From: Planctomycetota bacterium | GTDB lineage: Bacteria > Planctomycetota > Uabimicrobiia > Uabimicrobiales > Uabimicrobiaceae | Length of the DNA: 32,694 nucleotides | Direction of reading: 5' to 3' | Assembly: GCA_029260735.1 (NCBI GenBank) | Contig: JAJDCR010000032.1 | Span: 1-32,694 of the forward strand | Part shown: positions 15,562 through 24,098 of the stretch, piece after piece | Layout: each line of letters opens with the position of its first letter | Position numbering within the stretch: position 1 is the stretch's first letter | The notes under the pieces: model-generated | Seen by the model: only the letters and a program-made list of their open reading frames with translations | What the model was told of the DNA's origin: nothing | The model's database searches: none | Position numbers and translations under genes: made by a program

Positions 15562-15936
15562 TTAGTCTTCTAAATACATAATTAAATCGAAACTGTATTT
15601 ATCGACGATGCTTTCTGATCTTTCTTGTGAGAATCCTATTTTTATAAGCTCTTGAACCCAAAGATTGTTTATGTTGCGTAGCTCCGCAGAAACAATAGTT
15701 GCATCGGTATTCGCTTCTTCATCTTCTAACTGAGTGGAAATAGCTTTGGCTCCGAGATAACTTGCTTTTAATAGAGCAAGAGATTTTTCTTTCTCTACAT
15801 CTACGGGGACCTCTTTTTCATCAAAGAGATCTTTGGCCATGGCATCAGCACTAGCTTGATAAGTCTTCTCCTCCTCAGGGAACTCATCTGCTACAATCGA
15901 AGTAACTAGCTTCTTCAATTGATCTTGAGAAATCAT
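15562..15936 (-). CDS. Small acidic protein, unknown function
   Basis: Predicted 124-residue cytoplasmic protein, helical and acidic (DEFPEEEK, LFDEKEVPVDVEKEK), ending in a short motif-like FSQERSESIVDKYSFDLIMY. No recognised domain. The ATG at 15936 is chosen because AAGGAG lies 6 bases before it; an upstream in-frame TTG (15969) has no such site. The ParB-like gene follows on the same strand after a hairpin, about 150 bases away, so they may be separate transcripts. Confidence 0.65.
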   Translation of the reverse strand: MISQDQLKKLVTSIVADEFPEEEKTYQASADAMAKDLFDEKEVPVDVEKEKSLALLKASYLGAKAISTQLEDEEANTDATIVSAELRNINNLWVQELIKIGFSQERSESIVDKYSFDLIMYLED

Positions 15937-16253
15937 CAAAAACTCCTTGAGAATGTTGTTTTTTTTCAAATAATTAGTTATACTAAGAGGCTTTACTAAA
16001 GCATCTAGAGATAATTCTCTCGATGGCTTTTAAAAAGTATGTAAAAACATACTAAAAATTTCCTTTGGCTGTAATTATATCGAAATTTTGCTTGTCTCCC
16101 AAACGAAATTTGAAATTTAGATAGATCAATATCCTTTTAGCATTTCTTTTGTTTCCTCTAACAGACTCTATAGCCTTTAAAAAATAAAGAGTCTAGAGGT
16201 TTTAAGATTCAAGTTAAACTTAAAAAAAAACAAAAAACAGAAAGAAGGATTTT
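15937..16253. other. Divergent intergenic region with a bulged hairpin
   Basis: AT-rich 317-base spacer between divergent genes. AGACTCT (16163-16169) pairs with AGAGTCT (16188-16194), and the flanking CCTCT (16155-16159) pairs with AGAGG (16195-16199) across a small bulge, giving a 12-bp interrupted stem 55 bases before the ATG at 16254. It would lie in the 5' leader of the downstream gene if transcription starts upstream of it. No clear -35/-10 pair was identified. Confidence 0.4.
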
Positions 16254-16829
16254 ATGCATCAAGTTGGTTTTAATGCGGAAAAACACCATTTAGGGACAAT
16301 GAAAGAACAAATACAAAAATATGTGCTTCAAGGAGAAAAAGTACTTTCAGAACTTGTCCATGGCTTGGGTGAGCAGGGAATCCATCGAAAAACCTATACC
16401 GGAATTGTGGACGTTTACGAAGGAGTTCTCTCTGTTAATGAGATAAAAGAAGAAGTTTGGACCTATCTCTCTTTAAAAAATGTTACAGATAACGAATCTT
16501 ACCTCCGCTACATCGAAGAACACGGTGAACTCAAAAGAGTCGGTCATTATCTTTTGACCGAGCTCAGTGATACTTCTATGATGACATTGAGGCAAATGGA
16601 AAAGGGAGAGGCTTTTGTCCATATCCATCCGGCTCGATATTCTCCTAATACGTTTCGGGTGAAGGCAAATACCCTCAAAACTGCTGTTATGGTACAATTT
16701 CTTTCTCTTTGCCGAGGAGCAGATTGTTTTGAACACAGTTTGATTAATGAAGCACGAACCTACCTTTCTCTTTCTCCCGTCCCTAAAAATACAAGTGCTA
16801 TAGATAATACCATTAGGAAACTTCAATAG
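16254..16829 (+). CDS. Hypothetical protein, 191 residues
   Basis: Predicted 191-residue soluble protein without signal peptide or membrane helix. The centre is helical with many charged residues; a VHIHPARYSPNTFRVKANTL segment (about 122-141) and single cysteines near 154 and 158 stand out. No family recognised. AAGGA precedes the ATG with normal spacing, and codon use resembles neighbours, so it is probably a real gene. It precedes the M28-like lipoprotein by 54 bases on the same strand and may be co-transcribed with it. Confidence 0.65.
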   Translation: MHQVGFNAEKHHLGTMKEQIQKYVLQGEKVLSELVHGLGEQGIHRKTYTGIVDVYEGVLSVNEIKEEVWTYLSLKNVTDNESYLRYIEEHGELKRVGHYLLTELSDTSMMTLRQMEKGEAFVHIHPARYSPNTFRVKANTLKTAVMVQFLSLCRGADCFEHSLINEARTYLSLSPVPKNTSAIDNTIRKLQ

Positions 16830-16883
16830 GCAACTTCAGTTTCCATTAAAAAACTTTACAAACACTAGAGATTAGAAAAAAAT

Positions 16884-17972
16884 ATGAAGGCATCTGGAAC
16901 AAAAATTCTTTTTCTCATTCTTTGTTTATTTTTCATTTTAGCTTGCCAAGAGCATAGCTCACATTTGTCAGAAAAAGACATTGTCATTCGAGATCTTCCC
17001 GGAATAAAAGAAAAGGCATTTTCTCTCAATATGAGCATTTCTACTTTTGCGCATCCTGCAGGAAGTATTCCCCAACGGAAAGCTAAGAAAATGATTGAGG
17101 ATGAATTAAAACAGCATGACATCCTCGTTCAAGTACAATCTTTTCGAGATGAGACCCCCACTCGCTTCAATCGTAAGTATCTACGCAAAAAACGAATTTT
17201 TGGAATTGATGAGTCCAAGCAGACAGATGAGATCAGTCAAAATCGACGTTTTTTTAATGTAGTCGGCTATGTCCCTGGTAAATCGAAAAACACGATAGTT
17301 CTTGGTTCGCACTATGATACTAAGTATCTCTATCATGGAGAGTGTTTGGGAGCCAATGATGGAGGATCATCAAGCGCTTTTCTTCTCTCTTTAATACCTC
17401 ACTTAAAGAAAGCTTTGCAAGAAGAGAAATTAAATTATTCTTATTTGCTCGTTTTTTTTGATGGAGAAGAAGCTTTTTTGCAAGACTGGTCTGACGGAGA
17501 AAATCTTCATCCTTTTGGACAGCAAGACCATCTTTACGGTAGTAGATACTTTGTAAATAATTTAAAGAATAAGCAATATAAAGTGAATGAACAAGACTCT
17601 TTGAACATTGCGGGTTTAATTTTATTCGACATGATTGGATCAAAAAACTTAACCTTGATACGAGAGCTGAATTCCTCTGATTTTCTCTATGATATACTCG
17701 CAGACTATGGCAAACTTTTAGCTTCTCATTATCTTATAGAAGATAGCCCTTTTCAGCCTCATGATAGTATTCGAATAACCGATGACCATCTCCCTTTTCT
17801 GGAAGCCGGTATTCCTGCTATTGATGTAATTGACTTCACAAATCGTGAGCATTGGCATACAGCAAATGATGTCATGACGCACATCGAACGAAAAAATTTT
17901 GAGACCATGGGGTTGATTCTTCTGAATGCTTTACCACAAATCGAAAAAACTTTGCGAAAAGGACAACCCTAG
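16884..17972 (+). CDS. M28-family lipoprotein, glutaminyl-peptide cyclotransferase-like
   Basis: Predicted 362-residue lipoprotein with an N-terminal hydrophobic segment and lipobox ILAC (Cys21). The mature protein is an M28 zinc fold: SHYD (His143), GANDGG (Asp159), FFDGEEAF (Glu195/Glu196), LFDM (Asp249) and EHWHT (His325), so all expected metal ligands are present. DGEEAFxxDWS followed by LYGSRYF is typical of glutaminyl cyclases (M28B), which convert N-terminal Gln to pyroglutamate, more than of ordinary aminopeptidases. A Gly/Asn/His-containing insert (about 204-213) separates DWSD from DHLYGS. It should act outside the inner membrane on exported peptides. Cyclase activity is inferred; aminopeptidase activity is the alternative. 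Confidence 0.85.
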   Translation: MKASGTKILFLILCLFFILACQEHSSHLSEKDIVIRDLPGIKEKAFSLNMSISTFAHPAGSIPQRKAKKMIEDELKQHDILVQVQSFRDETPTRFNRKYLRKKRIFGIDESKQTDEISQNRRFFNVVGYVPGKSKNTIVLGSHYDTKYLYHGECLGANDGGSSSAFLLSLIPHLKKALQEEKLNYSYLLVFFDGEEAFLQDWSDGENLHPFGQQDHLYGSRYFVNNLKNKQYKVNEQDSLNIAGLILFDMIGSKNLTLIRELNSSDFLYDILADYGKLLASHYLIEDSPFQPHDSIRITDDHLPFLEAGIPAIDVIDFTNREHWHTANDVMTHIERKNFETMGLILLNALPQIEKTLRKGQP

Positions 17973-18108
17973 GTGTAGAGCAAATTAACAAGAAAATTAA
18001 CAAGAAAATTACTTTCCTATCAAACTCTCAGACGTAATAATTGTATTAGAAGAAGCTATTGGTTAGTTTCATTAGTAATAAGTAAACTTTTTTTGAAAGA
18101 AATCCACT

Positions 18109-19020
18109 ATGCACAAAGCCTTATTTATTTTTTTCATTTCCCTTTTCACTTTAGCTTTTCTTTCTGCCCAAGAACCACCAACAAATTCTGTTGAAAAAAA
18201 TGTTCCTAGTCCTGAGCAAGAACTTGAGGAAATTTTTTCACCTTTTCAGGAACGCCCTGCAAGCCAAGAAGAATTTAATCAAAATTTAGACGAAGCAAAA
18301 ACAAAGCTAGAAGCATTTATTCTCAAACACTCCAAAAAGGACATTGCAGTGCAAGCATATTTAGGCTTGACGGAAATCTACGAATTAAGTGGAAACGCCG
18401 CCAAGGCAATGGAGACCTTAGAGGCTTGTTTGAAAAATTTTCCGGAAAGTGCTCATGCCAATTACTTTTTATTTCGCACTATGGTCGACAAGGGAAACGA
18501 AAAAAGAGCCCGAGAAATAGGAAAAAAACTCCAAAAGTTAGATCCTTCTCCCGAGCTAAAAGCAGAAGTTGAGCTTCATTTAGGTAGCTTTCAATTCCAG
18601 GTGGGCAAAATGGCTCCTGATTTTTCTGCTAAAGCTCTTGATGGAGAAGATATTTCTGTAAAAGGCTACCAAGGAAAAGTTACCCTTATTGATTTTTGGG
18701 CCACTTGGTGCGGCCCTTGTGTCGCTGAAATGCCTAATGTAGTTGGAGTTTACAACAAATATAACAAACAAGGATTTGATATTTTGGGGGTGAGCCTAGA
18801 CCAAGATAAAGCTGCTTTGACAAGCTACATTAAAAAAAATAAAATGCCTTGGAGACAGTACTTCGATGGACTTGGTTGGCAAAACAAATTCTCTGGGTTT
18901 TACCAAGTCAGAAGTATTCCTCATACGATACTTCTTGATCGTAAGGGAGTTATTAGGTATACTAAATTACGTGGAGAAGAGCTAGAGAAAGCTGTTGCTG
19001 CTTTAGTTGCAGAAAAGTAA
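18109..19020 (+). CDS. Secreted TlpA/ResA-like thioredoxin with TPR-like N-terminus
   Basis: Predicted 303-residue exported protein with a signal peptide (MHKALFIFFISLFTLAFLSA). Residues about 40-160 are TPR-like helices (AYLGLTEIYELSGNAAKAME). From about 165 it is a TlpA/AhpC-TSA-type thioredoxin fold: GKMAPDFSAKALDGE, DFWATWCGPCVAEMP with the redox pair Cys201/Cys204, a cis-Pro region (RSIPHTILLDRKG) and a final helix. Such proteins reduce disulfides in the envelope, often for cytochrome c maturation or a dedicated partner; here the TPR part may select the partner. The next hairpin (19036-19093) probably ends this transcript. Confidence 0.88.
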   Translation: MHKALFIFFISLFTLAFLSAQEPPTNSVEKNVPSPEQELEEIFSPFQERPASQEEFNQNLDEAKTKLEAFILKHSKKDIAVQAYLGLTEIYELSGNAAKAMETLEACLKNFPESAHANYFLFRTMVDKGNEKRAREIGKKLQKLDPSPELKAEVELHLGSFQFQVGKMAPDFSAKALDGEDISVKGYQGKVTLIDFWATWCGPCVAEMPNVVGVYNKYNKQGFDILGVSLDQDKAALTSYIKKNKMPWRQYFDGLGWQNKFSGFYQVRSIPHTILLDRKGVIRYTKLRGEELEKAVAALVAEK

Positions 19021-19035
19021 AATGCTTCTCCTAGG

Positions 19036-19093
19036 GGGAGTTTTCTAAAAAACTTAGTCTTTTCAGAAAACTTAGTCTTTTTAGAAAACTCCC
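19036..19093 (+). terminator. Long hairpin after the thioredoxin gene, with internal direct repeats
   Basis: GGGAGTTTTCTAAAAA (19036-19051) is the exact reverse complement of 19078-19093 (16 bp). The 26-base loop holds two direct copies of an AAACTTAGTCTTTT-like unit. It begins 15 bases after the stop of the thioredoxin gene. No T-run follows, but the stem's own A/T tracts could serve. Terminator or local palindromic repeat. Confidence 0.6.
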
Positions 19094-19153
19094 TAAAGGA
19101 TTGTCAGCACAAAGTAAACAGTCCTTGTGAAACCATAGTCAGGAGAATCTATT

Positions 19154-20626
19154 ATGTTACAATTTATTCGAGCCAAGTTCATTATCCCTATTTCTGCTGC
19201 TCTAGGGAGAGAAACCCGCATTTCTGACGGGTATGTTCTATACAAAGATGGTCAAATCACAGAGGTAGGAGCTTACCGAGACGAAATTGGGCGAGGACTT
19301 CTCGAAAAATTTCCTGGCCAAGTCAAAGTGGTCGGCTTAAAAAAATCTCATGCCCAAACTTTGGAAGATTTTGTTCGCTTAGAAGGAGTTCTTTTGCCAG
19401 GCTTTATTAAAGCGCACGGACATGATCATGAATCTCCTCTCATCGGACTTGTTAAAGATGCTCCATTGACCGAATGGCTAGATGGGGCTGTCAATATTTT
19501 TGGCAAGTTTATGATCGAGAAAAAAGAAGAGCTCATTGAGCTTTTAGGAGTAACTCCCCACCTAGCCACCTACCTCAAAGCACGAGTAGACGATATCTAC
19601 TACGGAATTACTTCGAGCATGGTTCACCACTGCAACTACAATAAGTACAATGTCGGTAGTATTGTCGAAGCCAACGAAAAAGCAGGAACCCAGATGATAG
19701 TAGCTGTCGGTAGCCAAGACCGAAACTACTATGAAAAGATACTAGATACTCCGGAAGAAGCGGTTAGACGTTTAGAAGAAAACAACGAACGCTATGGCTC
19801 TCATAAACGTACCTCTATTATTCCTGGCCCAGATCAGTTTTTTTCTAATGGTCCTAATTTGCTCAAGGCCTTAAAAGGCTGGGCCAATAAAAATGATACT
19901 CTTGTTCACATTCATAGTTCGGAAGAATATAACACAACAGAGTGGTTCAAAAAAGAGTATGGAATGACTCCGGTAGAGTATGGTGAAAAGATAGGTTTTC
20001 TTGGCCCCAATACAGTTCTCGCCCACCAAGTCCATTGTACCGAGCGAGACCTAGACATTATCAAAGACACTGGTACAAAAATTGTCCACAACCCCTTGGC
20101 TAATACAATCTTAGGATCAGGCATGCCTCCTGTGATTGAAATGCTCGAAAAAGGAATTGAAGTAGTAATCTCCACCGATGGCTCAGGAAGTGCCGACAAT
20201 CAGAATATCCTTTCTGCTGCTCGCCTAGCTTCTCAATACCAAAAAGCATTTTATAAAAATGCTCGCCTTCTTCCTGCTCAAAAAGTTTTAGAAATGATCA
20301 CAATTGAGCCCGCTCGCATTTTAGGCCTAAACAGCGGATCTTTGGAAGTAGGCAAAGACGCCGATATGGTTCTAATAGATGTTCGTCGCCCTAATATGAC
20401 TCCTTCCAAAATAACCAATGTTCTTGAAAATTTAATTTGGGCATCCGATGGTAGCGAAGCACAATACGTCATCGCCGGAGGAAAAACTCTCCGTGATGAT
20501 TATAAATTCACTACTTTAGAAGCAGATCAAATTTGTTCTGACGTGCAAAAGCTGTCTGAGCTATTTGATGACTACAAAGAAAAAACCGAGCAATTAGCAG
20601 GAACAGGAGTTCATCAAGAGGCTTAG
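19154..20626 (+). CDS. Amidohydrolase, TRZ/ATZ (chlorohydrolase/deaminase-like) family
   Basis: Predicted 490-residue cytoplasmic metal-dependent hydrolase. It has the typical two-part beta-sandwich ends and a central TIM barrel. LLPGFIKAHGHDH supplies the HxH pair (His88, His90); VHIHSSEE, VLAHQVHC and VISTDGSGS give the remaining ligand positions (His, His, Asp), and HNPLANTILGSGMPP is the usual loop. A DADMVLID segment near the end fits the same family. Relatives deaminate guanine, cytosine, S-adenosylhomocysteine or related heterocycles, but the substrate cannot be told from the sequence. AGGAG lies 7 bases before the ATG. Monocistronic, convergent with the hydrolase gene 8 bases away, with no terminator between. 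Confidence 0.88.
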   Translation: MLQFIRAKFIIPISAALGRETRISDGYVLYKDGQITEVGAYRDEIGRGLLEKFPGQVKVVGLKKSHAQTLEDFVRLEGVLLPGFIKAHGHDHESPLIGLVKDAPLTEWLDGAVNIFGKFMIEKKEELIELLGVTPHLATYLKARVDDIYYGITSSMVHHCNYNKYNVGSIVEANEKAGTQMIVAVGSQDRNYYEKILDTPEEAVRRLEENNERYGSHKRTSIIPGPDQFFSNGPNLLKALKGWANKNDTLVHIHSSEEYNTTEWFKKEYGMTPVEYGEKIGFLGPNTVLAHQVHCTERDLDIIKDTGTKIVHNPLANTILGSGMPPVIEMLEKGIEVVISTDGSGSADNQNILSAARLASQYQKAFYKNARLLPAQKVLEMITIEPARILGLNSGSLEVGKDADMVLIDVRRPNMTPSKITNVLENLIWASDGSEAQYVIAGGKTLRDDYKFTTLEADQICSDVQKLSELFDDYKEKTEQLAGTGVHQEA

Positions 20627-20634
20627 AAAGTGAA

Positions 20635-21444
20635 TTAATTTATTGTTAAGCCCACTTTTTCTTGGAGAAAAGCTTGAATTTTTTCCCAGAAGGCCTGGTC
20701 AAAAGGAAAATCATTGTGGCCCGCAGAAACCTCATAGTAAACTGAGTTAGAGGCGATTTCCTGAAGCTTTCGACCATGCTTAACTGGGGCGATTTTGTCA
20801 TTGCTCCCATGGGTGACAAAAATAGGTATGGTCAAGGTGCGAATAACTCGGTCATTGCGGAAGGGATGCCGACAAAGAAAAGAAGGAACCCAGTAACTAC
20901 TGGTCATGCTTACGACACTGGTAAAGGTCGATTGTAGGATCATAGCGGCGGGAGGGTGAGTTTTCGATAATTGCGAAGCAACACATCCTCCTAAAGATCG
21001 GCCATGATAGATGATTTTTTGCGGATCCACTTCTGGACGCTGGACAAGCCAAGCGTGAAACTCTTGCATATCTTGAACGATACCTTTTTCACTAGGCTTT
21101 CCTCCTGATCGTCCGTAACCTCTATACTCAGGTAAAAATACAGAAAATCCCCATTTGAGGTAAGTGGATATATCAAAGCTAGCAAAATCGATCAATTCCC
21201 CATTGCCGTGAAAAAAAACAACGCAGGGACGCGGCTTGGCAGAGTCGGAGTTTTGTCCCGAAAAAAACCATCCTTCAACAGACTTTCCTTCCCCAATTTG
21301 AATCCATACTTTTGTCCTTATATCTTCGTGGGGGGTAGACACCTTTGCACTGGAAATTTGCTCGTAAGGAAAAATGATTTTATCTTGGAGCAAGTAGAGA
21401 AAAAAACACCATGCGCCGTAAACTAGCAAGATTTTAAATAACAT
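20635..21444 (-). CDS. Membrane-anchored alpha/beta hydrolase, Bem46/ABHD13-like
   Basis: Predicted 269-residue protein. An N-terminal hydrophobic anchor (MLFKILLVYGAWCFFLYLLQ) precedes an alpha/beta hydrolase: VVFFHGNGE oxyanion loop, YRGYGRSGG, nucleophile elbow GRSLGG (Ser), THGSNDKIAP (Asp) and SAGHNDFP (His), so the catalytic triad is complete. The pattern matches Bem46/YfhR-type serine hydrolases, of which most lack a defined substrate. The ATG at 21444 is favoured by AAAGGA upstream; an in-frame ATG at 21492 with AGGA is also possible and would add 16 residues. It is divergent from the five-gene operon, sharing a 155-base promoter region, so co-regulation is possible. Confidence 0.85.
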   Translation of the reverse strand: MLFKILLVYGAWCFFLYLLQDKIIFPYEQISSAKVSTPHEDIRTKVWIQIGEGKSVEGWFFSGQNSDSAKPRPCVVFFHGNGELIDFASFDISTYLKWGFSVFLPEYRGYGRSGGKPSEKGIVQDMQEFHAWLVQRPEVDPQKIIYHGRSLGGCVASQLSKTHPPAAMILQSTFTSVVSMTSSYWVPSFLCRHPFRNDRVIRTLTIPIFVTHGSNDKIAPVKHGRKLQEIASNSVYYEVSAGHNDFPFDQAFWEKIQAFLQEKVGLTIN

Positions 21445-21599
21445 ACTTTTTCCTTTCGATAGACGGCTAGGAAGAGTTGGTGAATGAGACATAGATTTGA
21501 ATCCTAAAATATTCATAAAACATGTAGGGATTGCCCTTATGGCTGTCCATAAATCATACACGGAATAGACAATGTATCAAGAAGTATCTGGGAGGCAAA

Positions 21600-22664
21600 A
21601 TGCACGATACACAAATCGCAGAAAAACTAGATGCCTGGACAAGGGAAGTGGTTGCCTGGCATTTTAATGAAGCCACTGGATCACGGTTTTGGTTAGATTT
21701 TCGAAAAAAGATCGGTTGGAATCCCGAAACAGAAATCAAGACATTCGGCGATCTTTCTAAGTTCGGTGAATTTCAGGACAGTTGGTTACGTAAAAGTGAT
21801 GTTCATGACTGGATTCCAAAAGCCTATGTAAGCAAGCCTATCTATGTTTTTGAAACGGGAGGAAGTACGGGAGTGCCCAAAACACGTATCAATGTAGAGG
21901 ATTTCCGCATTGATTACAAAGAGTTCAGCGATTACTTGTGCGATGAAGACTTTCCTAGAGGAAGGGATTGGCTATTTATTGGGCCAACCGGGCCTCGGCG
22001 GCTTCGTTTGGCAGTCGAGTATTTAGCCCAAGCCCGAGGGGGTATTTGCTTTTGTGTTGATATGGACCCTCGCTGGGTAATTAAGCTTATTAAGAGAGAT
22101 CAACTGGATGTCTTGGAAGACTACAAGGCACATGTTATTGATCAATCCTTAACTCTTCTCCGTAAGCATCACTCTATTGAGTGTCTTTTCACAACTCCGA
22201 AGCTTTTAGAGGCTCTTTGCCAAAAAGTATCTCTGAAAAAACAAGGAATCTCTGGGGTTGTTTGCGGAGGAACTCACATGACCTCTCAATTTCATCGCTT
22301 TGCTCGTGAAGAACTCTTAGAAGGAGCGGCCTTTGTCCCTACCTATGGAAATACTATGATGGGACTGGCCAAGAGCGAGTCTTGGACGGAAGGTAAAACC
22401 GACTATAGCATTATCTACTATCCTCCTTTACCTAGAGCGGTTTTAGAGGTGGTTAACCCAGATAAACCCAGTGAAACAGTGGAATACGGAAAACGAGGAA
22501 GAGTAAAGCTGACAACTTTGACCAAAGAGTTTTTCCTTCCCAATATGTTAGAACGCGACGAAGGGACACGACACCCTCCTTGTGAACAGTTTCCTTGGGA
22601 CGGAGTCAAAGATGTCAGTCCTTTTCAGCAAGGGGAATCAGCGGTTGTTGAAGGAGTATACTAA
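21600..22664 (+). CDS. Short AMP-dependent ligase, PaaK/LuxE-like, no C-terminal lid domain
   Basis: Predicted 354-residue cytoplasmic adenylate-forming enzyme. FETGGSTGVPKTR (about 84-96) is the ATP-binding loop of this superfamily, and TYGNTMMG later supplies the Tyr/Gly/Thr motif that contacts the adenylate. Phenylacetate-CoA ligases have about 430 residues; here the C-terminal lid is missing, as in LuxE-type acyl-protein synthetases. It should therefore activate a carboxylic acid and pass it to a partner rather than make free acyl-CoA. The ATG at 21600 has GGAGG in front. Its stop abuts the start of the next gene (0 bases). First gene of a five-gene operon. Confidence 0.8.
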   Translation: MHDTQIAEKLDAWTREVVAWHFNEATGSRFWLDFRKKIGWNPETEIKTFGDLSKFGEFQDSWLRKSDVHDWIPKAYVSKPIYVFETGGSTGVPKTRINVEDFRIDYKEFSDYLCDEDFPRGRDWLFIGPTGPRRLRLAVEYLAQARGGICFCVDMDPRWVIKLIKRDQLDVLEDYKAHVIDQSLTLLRKHHSIECLFTTPKLLEALCQKVSLKKQGISGVVCGGTHMTSQFHRFAREELLEGAAFVPTYGNTMMGLAKSESWTEGKTDYSIIYYPPLPRAVLEVVNPDKPSETVEYGKRGRVKLTTLTKEFFLPNMLERDEGTRHPPCEQFPWDGVKDVSPFQQGESAVVEGVY

Positions 22665-24092
22665 ATGCTAAAGATACCAATTTTACGACAGGGAATGCCT
22701 TACTTTAGCTTAGAAGAAAAGAGTCTTCTCGACCATCGCAATGGTAAAATTTTAGCTAAGGTTAGCCAAGCTAACACCGGTCTGATTCTTCGAGATTTGA
22801 AACAGTATCAAAAGAGCTGGGGACGTTTACAAGAATTTTCGACGGAGGAAATTCTTTCTTGCTTAGAAAAAGCGAGTGCCATTTTTTTGGAAGATACTTT
22901 ACCTATTGGAAAAGCAGAGGAAGAAGAACAAAGCCCCGAGGATTTTCTGGCGATGCAGTCAGCAACGACAGCTATGCCTATTGTCATGTGCCGTCGAAAT
23001 ATGGATAAAGTTGGGCGGGTTTTAAGTGAAATGAAAACGGTCTTAGCCTCCTTGACCTCCGGCTTGCCTTTTGAGGTCTTAAACCAAGGCTACGGAGAAC
23101 ACCAAGGGAAAACGGTTAGTTATTTTCCTGTAGGAAAGAGTTTTTCTGCGATTTTGCCCAATAATTCTCCTGGCGTCCATGGGCTTTGGCTACCCGTTTT
23201 AGCTCTGCGAGTTCCTTTGGCCTTGAGACCAGGAACCCAAGAACCTTGGACTCCTCTTCGTTTATGTTGGGCCCTACAAAAGGCGGGAATTCCCCTTTCG
23301 GCCTTAGGATTTTATCCCTGTGATTATAGTGGGGCCAATAGTTTGTTAACTAACTGCGACCGAGGCATGATCTTTGGAGATGGAAACACAGTTAAAAGAT
23401 GGTCGAAAAATTCTCACGTTGAAGTTCATGGTCCCGGAATGAGTAAAATTCTTATCGGAGAAGATGTAGTCGAGGATTGGCCTCTTTATCTAGATTTAAT
23501 GGTTCGTTCCATTGCCGAAAATTCAGGTCGCTCTTGTATCAATGCTTCCTCTATTTGGACCCCGAAGTATGGCGAAGAAATAGCGGAAGAATTAGCAAAA
23601 CGATTGGCCCAAATCGAAGCGAAAGCCCTGGACCATCCAGAAGCTCCTTTGGCCGCTTTTTCTAATCCCAAAATAGCCCAAGCTATTGATAAAAGTATTG
23701 CTCAAGGTTTGAAAAAACCAGGAGCCTTTGATTTAACGGCTCGGTTTCGCTCCAGCGAGAGAATCGTCCATATTGGACGGAGTACTTTTTTACAGCCCAC
23801 CTTGATTTATTGCCCAGACATAAAACATCCCTTAGCGGAAAAAGAGTTTCTTTTTCCTTATGCTAGCGTTTTAGAGATGTCTAATGAAAAAATGCTCCAA
23901 CGTCTTCCTCGAACTTTAGTCGTAACCGCTATTACAAAAGACTTAAATTTCGAAAAAGAGCTTTTAGAACACTCTCGTATCGATCGTTTGAATATAGGAG
24001 CCATCCCCACTTGCCAAATCGGTTGGGGAGAGCCTCACGAGGGAAATCTCTTTCAGCTTCTTTATCGCCAACGTGCTTTCCAGAAAGCTTAA
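22665..24092 (+). CDS. Aldehyde dehydrogenase-family reductase, LuxC-like role
   Basis: Predicted 475-residue NAD(P)-dependent enzyme with the aldehyde dehydrogenase fold. LPNNSPGVHGLWLP (about 164-177) takes the position of the PWNFP loop, and NSGRSCINASS (Cys291) holds the catalytic cysteine. Divergent from standard aldehyde dehydrogenases, which fits an acyl reductase that accepts an activated acid and releases an aldehyde, like LuxC. This reading rests mostly on the directly abutting AMP-ligase gene upstream (stop and start touch) and the alcohol dehydrogenase 6 bases downstream. Oxidation in the opposite direction cannot be excluded. Substrate chain or ring unknown. Confidence 0.78.
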   Translation: MLKIPILRQGMPYFSLEEKSLLDHRNGKILAKVSQANTGLILRDLKQYQKSWGRLQEFSTEEILSCLEKASAIFLEDTLPIGKAEEEEQSPEDFLAMQSATTAMPIVMCRRNMDKVGRVLSEMKTVLASLTSGLPFEVLNQGYGEHQGKTVSYFPVGKSFSAILPNNSPGVHGLWLPVLALRVPLALRPGTQEPWTPLRLCWALQKAGIPLSALGFYPCDYSGANSLLTNCDRGMIFGDGNTVKRWSKNSHVEVHGPGMSKILIGEDVVEDWPLYLDLMVRSIAENSGRSCINASSIWTPKYGEEIAEELAKRLAQIEAKALDHPEAPLAAFSNPKIAQAIDKSIAQGLKKPGAFDLTARFRSSERIVHIGRSTFLQPTLIYCPDIKHPLAEKEFLFPYASVLEMSNEKMLQRLPRTLVVTAITKDLNFEKELLEHSRIDRLNIGAIPTCQIGWGEPHEGNLFQLLYRQRAFQKA

Positions 24093-24098
24093 AAATTT

